Origin: RGIG6353 sp964558655
GTDB lineage: Bacteria > Bacillota > Clostridia > Oscillospirales > SIG627
DNA length: 18,068 bases
Assembly (NCBI GenBank): GCA_964558655.1
Contig: CAZLEX010000031.1
Span: 1 to 18,068, forward strand
Direction of reading: 5' to 3'
In this document: in pieces, positions 6,368 through 13,159 of the stretch
Layout: every line of letters begins with the position of its first letter
How positions within the stretch are numbered: position 1 is the first letter of the stretch
Translations under genes and position numbers: made by a program
The notes under the pieces: model-generated
Database searches by the model: none
What the model was told of the DNA's origin: nothing
The model's input: only the letters and a program-made list of their open reading frames with translations

Positions 6368-7348
6368 ATGAAACTCAAACAAATTTTATGTCTTTGTCTG
6401 GCAGTAATGCTGACATTCACGGTGCTTTCCCTCTGCTCCTGCGAAAAGTCGGCATATACCGTAGGAGTCGTACAGCTCGTTCAGCACCCGGCACTTGATG
6501 CCGCAACCGAAGGCTTTGAGCAAGCCCTTTACGACATTCTCGGAGAAGATAATGTAAAGGTAGATATTCAAAATGCGGCAAACTCCGTTGATACCTGCTC
6601 CACCATTGTTTCTTCTTTCGTAACGAAGAATGTCGATTTGATTATGGCGAACGCAACACCCGCACTCCAGGCGGCTCAGAATGCCACAAGAGATATTCCG
6701 ATACTCGGCACTTCAATCACCGAATACGGCGTTGCTCTCGGAATAGATAACTTCAGCGGCACAGTCGGAACCAACATTTCCGGTACGGCAGACCTTGCTC
6801 CTTTGGATAAGCAGGCCGATATGATAATCGACCTTGTTCCCGATGCTGAAAAAGTCGCTCTTCTTTACTCTTCAGCTGAGGCGAACTCCGGCTATCAGGT
6901 AAAAGAAGTTGCCAAATTCCTCGAAGCAAAGGGCATTGAATGTAAGAACTTCTCCTTCTCCGACTCCAACGATGTTCAGCTTGTTGCGGGAAATGCGGCA
7001 GACTGGGCAGATGCAATTTATATCCCTACGGATAATACCGCCGCATCCTGTGCCGAAGCAATCTGGGGTGCTATATCCGAAAAGAAAGTCCCTGTAATAG
7101 CCGGCGAAGAAGGCATTTGTTCGGGAACCGGGCTTGCAACGCTTTCAATCAATTACTATGACTTGGGTTACACCACAGGAGAAATGGCAGCGAAGATTCT
7201 CAAGGGAGAAGCAAAAGTTTCGGAAATGCCAATTGAATACACTCCCGAAGAAAAACTTGCAAAGAAGTACAACAAAGAAATTGCCGCTTCTCTCGGATAC
7301 GACACGGCAGAACTCGAAGCAAAAGGCTATACGGCAATAGAAGACTGA
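6368..7348 (+). CDS. ABC transporter substrate-binding lipoprotein, TrpX-like (PF04392 family)
   Basis: A 326-residue extracytoplasmic binding protein anchored as a lipoprotein. The signal peptide is basic then hydrophobic (residues 1-24), with the lipobox LCSC giving a probable lipidated Cys25. The mature part begins YTVGVVQLVQHPALDAATEGFE, the usual opening of the ABC_sub_bind family, and contains ANATPALQAAQNAT and later YIPTDN and GEEG segments typical of its two-lobed fold. Members of this family include the streptococcal TrpX proteins, which bind aromatic amino acids. The start at 6368 has AAAGGAA upstream; a longer frame from 6323 would run through the terminator T-run and is rejected. 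First gene after the Tyr leader and followed by permease and ATPase, so the substrate is inferred to be tyrosine or aromatic amino acids in general. Confidence 0.9.
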   Translation: MKLKQILCLCLAVMLTFTVLSLCSCEKSAYTVGVVQLVQHPALDAATEGFEQALYDILGEDNVKVDIQNAANSVDTCSTIVSSFVTKNVDLIMANATPALQAAQNATRDIPILGTSITEYGVALGIDNFSGTVGTNISGTADLAPLDKQADMIIDLVPDAEKVALLYSSAEANSGYQVKEVAKFLEAKGIECKNFSFSDSNDVQLVAGNAADWADAIYIPTDNTAASCAEAIWGAISEKKVPVIAGEEGICSGTGLATLSINYYDLGYTTGEMAAKILKGEAKVSEMPIEYTPEEKLAKKYNKEIAASLGYDTAELEAKGYTAIED

Positions 7349-7357
7349 TTATAATGC

Positions 7358-7396
7358 TCAATAAATGTGACGGCGTAAAGCCGGCACATTTATTGA
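7358..7396 (+). other. Intercistronic hairpin between lipoprotein and permease genes
   Basis: TCAATAAATGTG (7358-7369) pairs perfectly with CACATTTATTGA (7385-7396) over 12 bp, with an inner CGGC/GCCG stem and GTAAA loop. No T-run follows, so it is not a normal terminator. It probably protects the 3' end of the lipoprotein mRNA so that the binding protein is made in excess over the membrane parts, a common arrangement. Confidence 0.75.
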
Positions 7397-7429
7397 TATT
7401 ACAAGTTCCCTGAAAGGAGTTTTTCTTAT

Positions 7430-8362
7430 ATGTTTTTAAATTATCTGCAGTCACTCCCTGTCGCAATAGCTCAGGGCATGATTTGGGGAATAATGGCAAT
7501 AGGCGTTTACATTACATACAAAATACTCGATATTGCCGACCTTACCGTAGACGGTTCAATTTGCACGGGTGCCGCCGTATGTGCTGTGGTAACGATTTCG
7601 GGATACCCCATATGGCTCGCAATTCTTGCGGCAACGGTTGCGGGAATGATAACCGGACTTATCACAGGCGTTTTTCATACATTCATGGGAATACCGGCAA
7701 TTCTTTCGGGTATTCTTACCCAGCTTATTTTATGGACGGTCAACCTGAAGATAATGAGCGGTGCAAACCGTGCACTTCCCGCTACAAAATACAACCTCTG
7801 GGTAACGCTTCTTGACCGTTACAAATCGATTTTCGTGCTTATACTTTTCGTATTTGCTTTGGTTGCCCTGCTTTACCTCTTCTTCGGAACGGAATTCGGT
7901 GCTTCAATTCGTGCAACCGGTGCCAATATAAACATGAGCCGTGCTCAAGGTATAAACACCAACTTTACCAAAGTGATAGGGCTGGTGATATCAAACGGGC
8001 TTGTTGCTCTTTCGGGTGCACTTCTCGCACAATGGCAGGGTGCCGCCGATATTAATATGGGAAAAGGAGCCATCGTCATAGGGCTTGCCGCCGTTATCAT
8101 AGGCGAGGCACTTTTCGGCTGGATGACAAAAAACAATTTTGCACTCAAACTCTTTTCCGTTGTATTGGGAGGCATTGTTTACTATATTGTATACTCCACG
8201 ATTATTTATCTCGGCCTTGATGCAGACTACCTGAAGATGCTTTCGGCAATTTTGGTTGCAATATTCCTTGCAGTCCCCTACTGGAAAGGAAAATATTTTT
8301 CAAAAGTTTCCGCCAAAACGGAAAAAAAGAAAAATAAAGGAAGCGGAAAGGAGACTGTATAA
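7430..8362 (+). CDS. ABC transporter permease, TrpY-like (BPD_transp_2 family)
   Basis: A 310-residue inner-membrane protein with about eight to nine hydrophobic segments, no signal peptide, and a basic lysine-rich tail (KTEKKKNKG) on the cytoplasmic side. The opening AQGMIWGIMAIGVYITYKILDIADLTVDGS and the central GASIRATGANINMSRAQGIN are characteristic of the permease paired with PF04392 binding proteins; the latter segment should contain the coupling helix that contacts the ATPase. It forms the channel, presumably as a homodimer. An AAAGGAG site lies ten bases before the ATG. Its TAA overlaps the ATG of the ATPase gene (TAATG), so the two should be translated together. Confidence 0.9.
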   Translation: MFLNYLQSLPVAIAQGMIWGIMAIGVYITYKILDIADLTVDGSICTGAAVCAVVTISGYPIWLAILAATVAGMITGLITGVFHTFMGIPAILSGILTQLILWTVNLKIMSGANRALPATKYNLWVTLLDRYKSIFVLILFVFALVALLYLFFGTEFGASIRATGANINMSRAQGINTNFTKVIGLVISNGLVALSGALLAQWQGAADINMGKGAIVIGLAAVIIGEALFGWMTKNNFALKLFSVVLGGIVYYIVYSTIIYLGLDADYLKMLSAILVAIFLAVPYWKGKYFSKVSAKTEKKKNKGSGKETV

Positions 8363-9156
8363 TGCTTGAACTTATTGATGTAAGAAAAACATTCAATCCG
8401 GGTACGATAAACGAAAAGAAAGCTCTGCAAGGAATTAACCTTCACCTCAACGAAGGCGATTTTGTTACTGTCATAGGCGGTAACGGAGCCGGAAAGTCCA
8501 CAGTGCTCAACGCAATTGCTGGCGTTTGGGGAATTGACTCGGGTATGATAAAGATAGACGGAGTTAATGTCGCACATCTTTCTGAACACCAGAGAGCAAA
8601 GTTTTTGGGAAGAGTTTTTCAGGACCCTATGATGGGCACAGCCGCCACTATGGAAATAGAAGAAAATCTGGCAATAGCCGCAAGAAGAGGACGCCGCCGC
8701 ACACTCAAGTGGGGAATAACTTCAAAAGAGCGTGCCGAATACAAAGAAGCTCTCGCATCTTTAGAACTTGGGCTTGAAGACAGAATGACTGCAAAAGTCG
8801 GACTTCTTTCCGGCGGACAGAGACAGGCGATAACACTTCTCATGGCCACTTTTCAAAAGCCGAAAGTTCTTCTTCTTGACGAGCACACAGCGGCACTCGA
8901 TCCGAAAACGGCAGACAAAGTTTTAACTCTCAGCGACAAAATTATAAGAGAAAACAAACTTACCGCACTTATGGTAACGCACAATATGCAAAACGCCATC
9001 GACTACGGTAACCGCCTTATAATGATGAACAACGGAAATATTATCCTCGATGTTTCCGGAGAGGAAAAAAAGGCTCTCACTGTCGATGTGCTTTTGAAAA
9101 AATTCAGTGAACTGAGCGGTACGGGATTTGCAAACGACCGTGCTCTGCTCAACTGA
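8362..9156 (+). CDS. ABC transporter ATP-binding protein, TrpZ-like
   Basis: A 264-residue cytoplasmic ATPase that powers the transporter. Walker A GGNGAGKST is at residues 39-47, the Q-loop is in GRVFQDP, the ABC signature LSGGQ at 149-153, Walker B VLLLDE at 169-174, the D-loop ALDP soon after, and the H-loop in VTHN near residue 207. The sequence LLLDEHTAALDPKTA is the form usual for ATPases paired with PF04392 binding proteins, whose histidine replaces the common proline or alanine after the catalytic Glu. All catalytic residues are present, so it should be active. Last gene of the operon, overlapping the permease by one base and followed by two hairpins. Confidence 0.93.
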   Translation: MLELIDVRKTFNPGTINEKKALQGINLHLNEGDFVTVIGGNGAGKSTVLNAIAGVWGIDSGMIKIDGVNVAHLSEHQRAKFLGRVFQDPMMGTAATMEIEENLAIAARRGRRRTLKWGITSKERAEYKEALASLELGLEDRMTAKVGLLSGGQRQAITLLMATFQKPKVLLLDEHTAALDPKTADKVLTLSDKIIRENKLTALMVTHNMQNAIDYGNRLIMMNNGNIILDVSGEEKKALTVDVLLKKFSELSGTGFANDRALLN

Positions 9157-9174
9157 AACACTCAAACTTATCAA

Positions 9175-9211
9175 AACAGACTGCGGAAATTCCGATTTGT
9201 CGCAGTTTGTT
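9175..9211 (+). terminator. First hairpin after the ABC operon
   Basis: AACAGACTGCG (9175-9185) pairs with CGCAGTTTGTT (9201-9211) over 11 bp with one G-U, starting 18 bp after the ATPase stop. The following bases (ATATTTT) are a weak T-run, so it may serve as an mRNA end or an auxiliary terminator. Confidence 0.45.
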
Positions 9212-9250
9212 ATATTTTAACTGTTGTTAAAAACCGTCTTAAGTTATATG

Positions 9251-9279
9251 AGAGCACCGTTTAGGTGCTCTTTTTCTTT
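9251..9279 (+). terminator. Rho-independent terminator of the ABC transporter operon
   Basis: AGAGCACC (9251-9258) and GGTGCTCT (9264-9271) form a perfect 8-bp stem with a five-base loop, followed by TTTTTCTTT. A canonical terminator 95 bp after the ATPase gene. Confidence 0.9.
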
Positions 9280-9808
9280 GTTAAGTTAATTCTTCTCAAT
9301 GTTCAATATGCAAGCTGTTTGCGGATCCTGTTATCAACCGCAAACCAATACAGGTGGTTACAACTCCGGTCATACAATGGTTCTAAAACTAAAAACTTTT
9401 AAATTCAAAAGCATTTTGTGGAGGTCTTGTGCTACATTCTTTTGAAGCTATTTTACCGTCAAGCAAAATGCTTGCCTGCAAGGGCATTTTTTCACAGCTG
9501 TCAATAAGACGGTTGTGCGTAAGCACAAAACGGCGAAGCCGCAAAGACTTGTATTACAAGACTTACCATCTATATTATACAATAACCCCAAAGGTGATAA
9601 CCTTTGAATTGGCGTAGCCGTCATCATCGTGCGGTGCGACCAGTTTAATGATATACAGTGTTCTCAAACAAAATTTGAAAATTTTCAAATACAGTAACAT
9701 TTTGACGCGTAGTCGCCGTCAGTTTGAGGTTATTATGCAAAAATTATACTATCAAGCAGAATATAAGCCTACAAAAAGTTTCTAATACAGTAAAATGAAA
9801 AAGAAAAT
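9280..9808. other. Gene-poor region with many hairpins and degenerate repeats
   Basis: No convincing protein gene lies between the ABC operon terminator and the rplQ terminator. Visible structure includes: an 8-bp stem GTTTGCGG/CCGCAAAC (9317-9345); a terminator-like AAAATGC/GCATTTT hairpin with a T-run (9465-9492), within an ACCGTC/GACGGT closing pair (9455-9513); TTGTGC-GTAA-GCACAA (9513-9528, GNRA loop); CGGC-GAA-GCCG (9531-9541); CTTGT-ATT-ACAAG (9548-9560); CAAAGGT-GATA-ACCTTTG (9589-9606); and the 18-bp palindrome ATTTGAAAATTTTCAAAT (9673-9690). ATACART heptamers occur five times, and a TTTGA...CCGTCA module three times. It could be a structured RNA, a dispersed intergenic repeat or the wreck of a small mobile element; I do not recognise it. 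Confidence 0.5.
9389..9487 (-). other. Short unassigned reading frame (32 codons), doubtful
   Basis: An ATG at 9487 opens a 32-residue frame ending FEFKSF before TAG at 9389-9391. The middle reads IASKECSTRPPQNAF. There is no ribosome-binding site, and the 5' end overlaps the 9465-9492 hairpin. More likely part of a repeat element than a gene. Confidence 0.2.
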
Positions 9809-9833
9809 CCGCAAGATTAATATAATCTTGCGG
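9809..9833 (-). terminator. Rho-independent terminator at the end of the ribosomal/rpoA operon
   Basis: CCGCAAGATTA (9809-9819) and TAATCTTGCGG (9823-9833) form a perfect 11-bp stem with a three-base loop, 54 bp past the rplQ stop. On the minus strand ATTTTCTTTTTC follows; on the plus strand AAATTTTT follows, so it may act in both directions. Confidence 0.88.
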
Positions 9834-9886
9834 AAATTTTTCCCCATAAATCCGCCGTAAATCAGGCGAAATCTATTTATACAAAC

Positions 9887-10231
9887 TTATTTTACAAGTT
9901 CAATAATTGCCATTTCGGCAGCGTCACCGCGTCTTGGACCTTTGCGAATAATTCTTGTATATCCGCCGTTTCTCTCGGCATACGAAGGTGCGATCTCATC
10001 AAAGAGTTTCTTTACCACATCTTCTTTAGTAATAAACGCAAGTGCCTGTCTTCTGGATGCAAGTGTATTTGTCTTACCGAGAGTAATCATCTTTTCGGCA
10101 AGTCTTCTTACTTCCTTAGCACGGGTAACGGTTGTCTCAATGGAACCGTTCTCAAGCAGGAATGTAGTCATTCCTCTGAGCATAGCGATTCTGTGGTCGG
10201 TTGTACGACCAAGCTTTCTGATTCCGGGCAT
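9887..10231 (-). CDS. rplQ: 50S ribosomal protein L17
   Basis: L17 is a large-subunit protein near the exit tunnel. The 114-residue product has the family opening PGIRKLGRTTDHRIAMLRGM (classical MRHRKLGR type with a changed first few residues), the basic ITRAKEVRRLAEKMITLGK-like helix, and ends RGDAAEMAIIELVK. Length is normal for Firmicutes. It is the last gene of the operon, 35 bp after rpoA, and is followed by the terminator at 9809-9833. An AAAGGAG-type site precedes the ATG. Confidence 0.97.
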   Translation of the reverse strand: MPGIRKLGRTTDHRIAMLRGMTTFLLENGSIETTVTRAKEVRRLAEKMITLGKTNTLASRRQALAFITKEDVVKKLFDEIAPSYAERNGGYTRIIRKGPRRGDAAEMAIIELVK

Positions 10232-10266
10232 TTGAATGCTCCTCCTTTACTCAGTATGAAATGCTT

Positions 10267-11217
10267 TTATTCGTCTTCCGATTTTAACGAAAGACCCATC
10301 GTTTCAAGTTTCTGTATGACTTCTTCCAGTGACTTTTTACCAAGGTTTCTAACCTTAATCATTTCGTTCTGGGTGCGATTTGTCAGATCTCCTACCGTAT
10401 CAATGCCTGCACGCTTCAGACAATTGAAAGAACGAACCGACAAGTCAAGCTCCTCAATGGTCATCTCAAGTTGAATTTTCTTGACGGTCTCTTCACCGTC
10501 TATCATTTCGACATTCTTGTTTGCTGTGTCCGAAAGATTGATAAACAGTGCAAGATGATCGTTGAGAATCTTGGCAGCAATAGAAACCGATTCTTTAGCC
10601 GTAATTGTGCCATCGGTTTTAATTTCTATGGAAAGCTTATCAAAATCCATGCTGTTCCCTACTCGTGCCGGAATTACGGAGTAATTAACATTACGAATGG
10701 GAGTATAAATGGAATCTGTATAAATCATTCCGATAGTGCCTATGCCATTTGCTTTGTTTTTCTCGGCACTCACATATCCGCGTCCTTGATCAAAGGTAAG
10801 TTCCATATAAAATCTGGCACCTTGAGAAAGAGTCGCAATGTGATGATTCGGATCTATTATTTCTATATCGGAATCCACCCTGATATCCCCCGCGGTAACT
10901 TCACATTCACCTGTCATATCAATTATTACCGTCTTGGGACAATCGCAAAACAGCTTGGCTGTGATACCCTTGACATTGAGGATAATTTCGGTAACATCTT
11001 CCTTTACACCGGGAATCGTTGAGATTTCGTGCAAAACACCATCAATTTTTACACAGGTTACAGCAACACCGGAAAGAGAACTTAAAAGCACTCTGCGAAG
11101 TGAATTTCCGAGAGTCGTACCGAATCCTCTTTCAAGAGGTTCGACTTCAAATTTGCCATATGATCCGTTTTCGTTCTGCTCAACGCAGGTTATACTCGGT
11201 CTCTTGAATTCTATCAT
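10267..11217 (-). CDS. rpoA: DNA-directed RNA polymerase subunit alpha
   Basis: Alpha dimerises to start RNA polymerase assembly and binds upstream promoter DNA. The N-terminal domain (about residues 1-230) contains RGFGTTLGNSLRRVLLSSL, the dimer and beta-contact core. A linker leads to the C-terminal domain with LDLSVRSFNCLKRAGIDTVGDL and VRNLGKKSLEEV, the helix-hairpin-helix DNA-binding fold, ending LSLKSEDE. At 316 residues the length is normal. Two adjacent ATGs are possible; I chose the second (11217) because the AGGAGG site is then six bases away instead of three. Its place between rpsD and rplQ is typical of Firmicutes. Confidence 0.97.
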   Translation of the reverse strand: MIEFKRPSITCVEQNENGSYGKFEVEPLERGFGTTLGNSLRRVLLSSLSGVAVTCVKIDGVLHEISTIPGVKEDVTEIILNVKGITAKLFCDCPKTVIIDMTGECEVTAGDIRVDSDIEIIDPNHHIATLSQGARFYMELTFDQGRGYVSAEKNKANGIGTIGMIYTDSIYTPIRNVNYSVIPARVGNSMDFDKLSIEIKTDGTITAKESVSIAAKILNDHLALFINLSDTANKNVEMIDGEETVKKIQLEMTIEELDLSVRSFNCLKRAGIDTVGDLTNRTQNEMIKVRNLGKKSLEEVIQKLETMGLSLKSEDE

Positions 11218-11257
11218 CATAATCCTCCTCGTTTATTTATGAACAAACTTGCGGTAT

Positions 11258-11302
11258 CCCGATAAAAGCACTCACAAAACCGTGCAATCGTACTATATCG
11301 GG
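11258..11302 (-). promoter_or_regulatory. Hairpin in the rpsD-rpoA gap
   Basis: In the 95-nt gap, CCCGATA (minus strand, 11302-11296) pairs with TATCGGG (11264-11258) over seven bp, with an inner GCAC/GTGC stem. No T-run follows. It may be a processing or stability element, or a binding site for S4, which represses its own mRNA in several bacteria; that last idea is inference. Confidence 0.4.
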
Positions 11303-11315
11303 GCTTTGTGATGAA

Positions 11316-11945
11316 TTACTTCGAGTACAACTCGACAATGAGATGTTCACGGATTTCAAAATCAACATCTTCTCTGGCAGGAAGCGCGATTACTTTTGCA
11401 CTGAGCTTTTCCTTGTCAACATCAAGCCAAGCGGGTGCGGTCTTGTTAGCAAGATTTTCGGAAAGAGACTTAAATTTTGGAAGAGATTTGCTCTTTTCCA
11501 AAACTGCGATCTCATCACCGAGACTGACAAGCATTGAAGGAATATTTGCCTTTTTACCGTTTATTGTAAAATGTCCGTGACGAACAAGCTGTCTTGCATC
11601 ACGACGGCTTTCGGCAATTCCCATTCTGTAAACTGTGTTATCGAGTCTTCTCTCGATGAGTTTAAGAAGGTTTTCACCGGTCTGTCCTTCCGTAGCATCG
11701 GCTTTTACGAAATAATTTCTGAACTGCTTCTCAAGCACTCCGTAATATCTCTTTGCTTTTTGCTTTTCACGAAGCTGAAGACCATATTCTTTCATCATAC
11801 CGCGACGAGCTCCGCCATGCTGTCCCGGAACTTTTCCGCGTCTTACCATGGCACACTTATCTGTGTAACATCTGTCTCCTTTAAGAAACATCTTTACGCC
11901 TTCTCTGCGACACTGGCGGCAGGAAGGTCCTGTATATTTTGCCAT
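11316..11945 (-). CDS. rpsD: 30S ribosomal protein S4, zinc-ribbon form
   Basis: S4 nucleates assembly of the 30S body by binding 16S rRNA. The 209-residue protein begins MAKYTGPSCRQCRREG and keeps four cysteines, C9, C12, C26 and C31, of the zinc-binding form common in Clostridia. The S4 RNA-binding domain follows the motif LERRLDNTVYRMG-type helix (here LIERRLDNTVYRMGIAESR) with RQLVRHGHFTINGKK, and the chain ends REHLIVELYSK. Length and order are normal. Unlike in B. subtilis, where rpsD stands alone, it lies here inside the operon between rpsK and rpoA. Confidence 0.98.
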   Translation of the reverse strand: MAKYTGPSCRQCRREGVKMFLKGDRCYTDKCAMVRRGKVPGQHGGARRGMMKEYGLQLREKQKAKRYYGVLEKQFRNYFVKADATEGQTGENLLKLIERRLDNTVYRMGIAESRRDARQLVRHGHFTINGKKANIPSMLVSLGDEIAVLEKSKSLPKFKSLSENLANKTAPAWLDVDKEKLSAKVIALPAREDVDFEIREHLIVELYSK

Positions 11946-11968
11946 ATTTGTATACCTCCTTCTTTAAA

Positions 11969-12370
11969 TTATACGCGTCTTCTCTTGGGAGGACGGCATC
12001 CGTTATGCGGAATCGGGGTTACATCTTTAATCAAAGTAATGTCAAGTCCTGCAGTCTGAAGAGCTCTTATTGCGGATTCTCTTCCTTGACCGGGTCCTTT
12101 TACATATACTTCAACTGTCTTAAGTCCGTGTTCCATTGCGGCTTTTGCTGCTTGTTCTGCTGCCATCTGTGCCGCAAAAGGTGTGGACTTTTTAGAACCC
12201 TTAAATCCCAATTCACCGGCAGAAGCCCATGAAAGAGCATTGCCGTATACATCGGTAAGAGTCACGATAGTGTTGTTATAAGTAGAACAGATGTGTGCTG
12301 CTCCCTTTTCAATATTTTTTCTTTCGCGACGCCTTTTAACAGTCTTTTTAGCCTGTACTTTAGCTGCCAT
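11969..12370 (-). CDS. rpsK: 30S ribosomal protein S11
   Basis: S11 sits on the 30S platform near the mRNA exit. The 133-residue product has a basic N-terminal tail (VKRRRERKN), the conserved AHICSTYNNTIVTLTD, GFKGSKKSTPFAAQMAAE, VKGPGQGRESAIRAL, and the C-terminal signature DVTPIPHNGCRPPKRRRV. Length and motifs are normal. rpsM lies 15 bp upstream and rpsD 23 bp downstream. Confidence 0.98.
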   Translation of the reverse strand: MAAKVQAKKTVKRRRERKNIEKGAAHICSTYNNTIVTLTDVYGNALSWASAGELGFKGSKKSTPFAAQMAAEQAAKAAMEHGLKTVEVYVKGPGQGRESAIRALQTAGLDITLIKDVTPIPHNGCRPPKRRRV

Positions 12371-12385
12371 CTATCAGTCACTCCT

Positions 12386-12754
12386 TTACTTCTTCTTGTT
12401 TGCAATGGTCTTTGCGGGACCTTTGCGTGTTCTTGCATTTGTTTTCGTTCTCTGTCCTCTGACAGGAAGTCCTTTACGGTGACGAATACCTCTGTAACAA
12501 CCGATATCCGACATGGACTTAATGTCATAAGCAATTTTACGGCGAAGGTCGCCCTCTACCAAATAATCGTTTTCAATTACTTCACGAAGTTTTGCAACTT
12601 CGTCATCGGTAAGGTCTTTTACACGAGTATCGGGATTTACACCGGTCTTTTCGAGAATTTCTCCCGAAGCGGATCTTCCGATTCCGAAAATGTAGGTAAG
12701 ACCTATTTCAACGCGCTTTTCTCTGGGAATATCAACACCAGCTATACGAGCCAT
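12386..12754 (-). CDS. rpsM: 30S ribosomal protein S13
   Basis: S13 is in the 30S head and contacts the P-site tRNA and the large subunit. The 122-residue chain begins MARIAGVDIPREKRVEIGLTY, contains the helix-two-turn-helix region with YLVEGDLRR and the RGIRHRKGLPVRGQRT signature, and ends in a lysine-rich tail (TIANKKK). Standard length. A GGAGG site precedes the ATG, and rpmJ ends 20 bp upstream. Confidence 0.98.
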   Translation of the reverse strand: MARIAGVDIPREKRVEIGLTYIFGIGRSASGEILEKTGVNPDTRVKDLTDDEVAKLREVIENDYLVEGDLRRKIAYDIKSMSDIGCYRGIRHRKGLPVRGQRTKTNARTRKGPAKTIANKKK

Positions 12755-12774
12755 TAAATTGCACCTCCTTCAAA

Positions 12775-12888
12775 TCAGCCTTGTTTCTGTTTATGCTTCG
12801 GATTTTCGCATATAACCATTACAACGCCTTTTCTTCTGATAATCTTACACTTCTCGCAGATTTTTTTTACGGAAGGCTTAACTTTCAT
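12775..12888 (-). CDS. rpmJ: 50S ribosomal protein L36, zinc-binding form
   Basis: A 37-residue gene too short for many ORF callers. The product starts MKVKPSVKKICEKCKIIRRK and has the zinc ligands C11, C14, C27 and H32 of the zinc-containing L36 form, ending KHKQKQG. It binds 23S rRNA in the large subunit. The ATG at 12888 follows a GGAGG site at seven bases. It lies between infA and rpsM, its usual place. Confidence 0.97.
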   Translation of the reverse strand: MKVKPSVKKICEKCKIIRRKGVVMVICENPKHKQKQG

Positions 12889-12932
12889 ATCAGTAACCTC
12901 CATTGAGTTATAATTTTTTGTGGACCGCCGAC

Positions 12933-13148
12933 TCAAAGTCTGCGGGTGATTCTGCCTTTTGTAGGATCATATATCGATACATCTATCAATACACGATCTC
13001 CGGGCACAATCTTTATATAGTTCATTCTCATCTTACCCGAAATATGAGCAAGAATAATTAAATCGTTTTGAAGTTTTACTTTAAAATTTGCGTTCGGAAG
13101 TGTTTCCACTACCGTTCCCTCAAACTCCATAACATCTTCTTTTGCCAG
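12933..13148 (-). CDS. infA: Translation initiation factor IF-1, apparent CTG start
   Basis: IF-1 is a single S1/OB-fold protein that occupies the 30S A site during initiation. From the codon at 13148 the chain reads (M)AKEDVMEFEGTVVETLPNA, then GKMRMNYIKIVPGDRV and GRITRRL, 71 residues, the family's normal length. The conserved N terminus MAKED aligns only if translation starts at CTG 13146-13148, which lies seven bases after GGAGG (13160-13156). The nearest ATG (13130) would drop the conserved AKEDV and sit about 25 bases from the site. The only other near starts are ATT codons just upstream. The ribosome site overlaps the stop codon of the KOW gene (TAGGAGG). Either a real non-ATG start or a base error; identity of the gene is not in doubt. 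Confidence 0.93.
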   Translation of the reverse strand: MAKEDVMEFEGTVVETLPNANFKVKLQNDLIILAHISGKMRMNYIKIVPGDRVLIDVSIYDPTKGRITRRL

Positions 13149-13159
13149 AATAATCCCTC

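Noticed and set aside
9309..9446. Plus-strand frame starting MQAVCGSCYQPQ
   Set aside because: No ribosome-binding site, overlaps the 9317-9345 hairpin, and shows no family resemblance.
9351..9722. CRISPR repeat and tracrRNA resemblance
   Set aside because: Minus-strand segments starting GTTTTAGAAC and GTTTGAGAAC look like type II repeat starts, and the TTTGA...CCGTCA module recalls a tracrRNA nexus. But there is no array with regular spacers and no cas gene in the window, so no CRISPR call can be supported.
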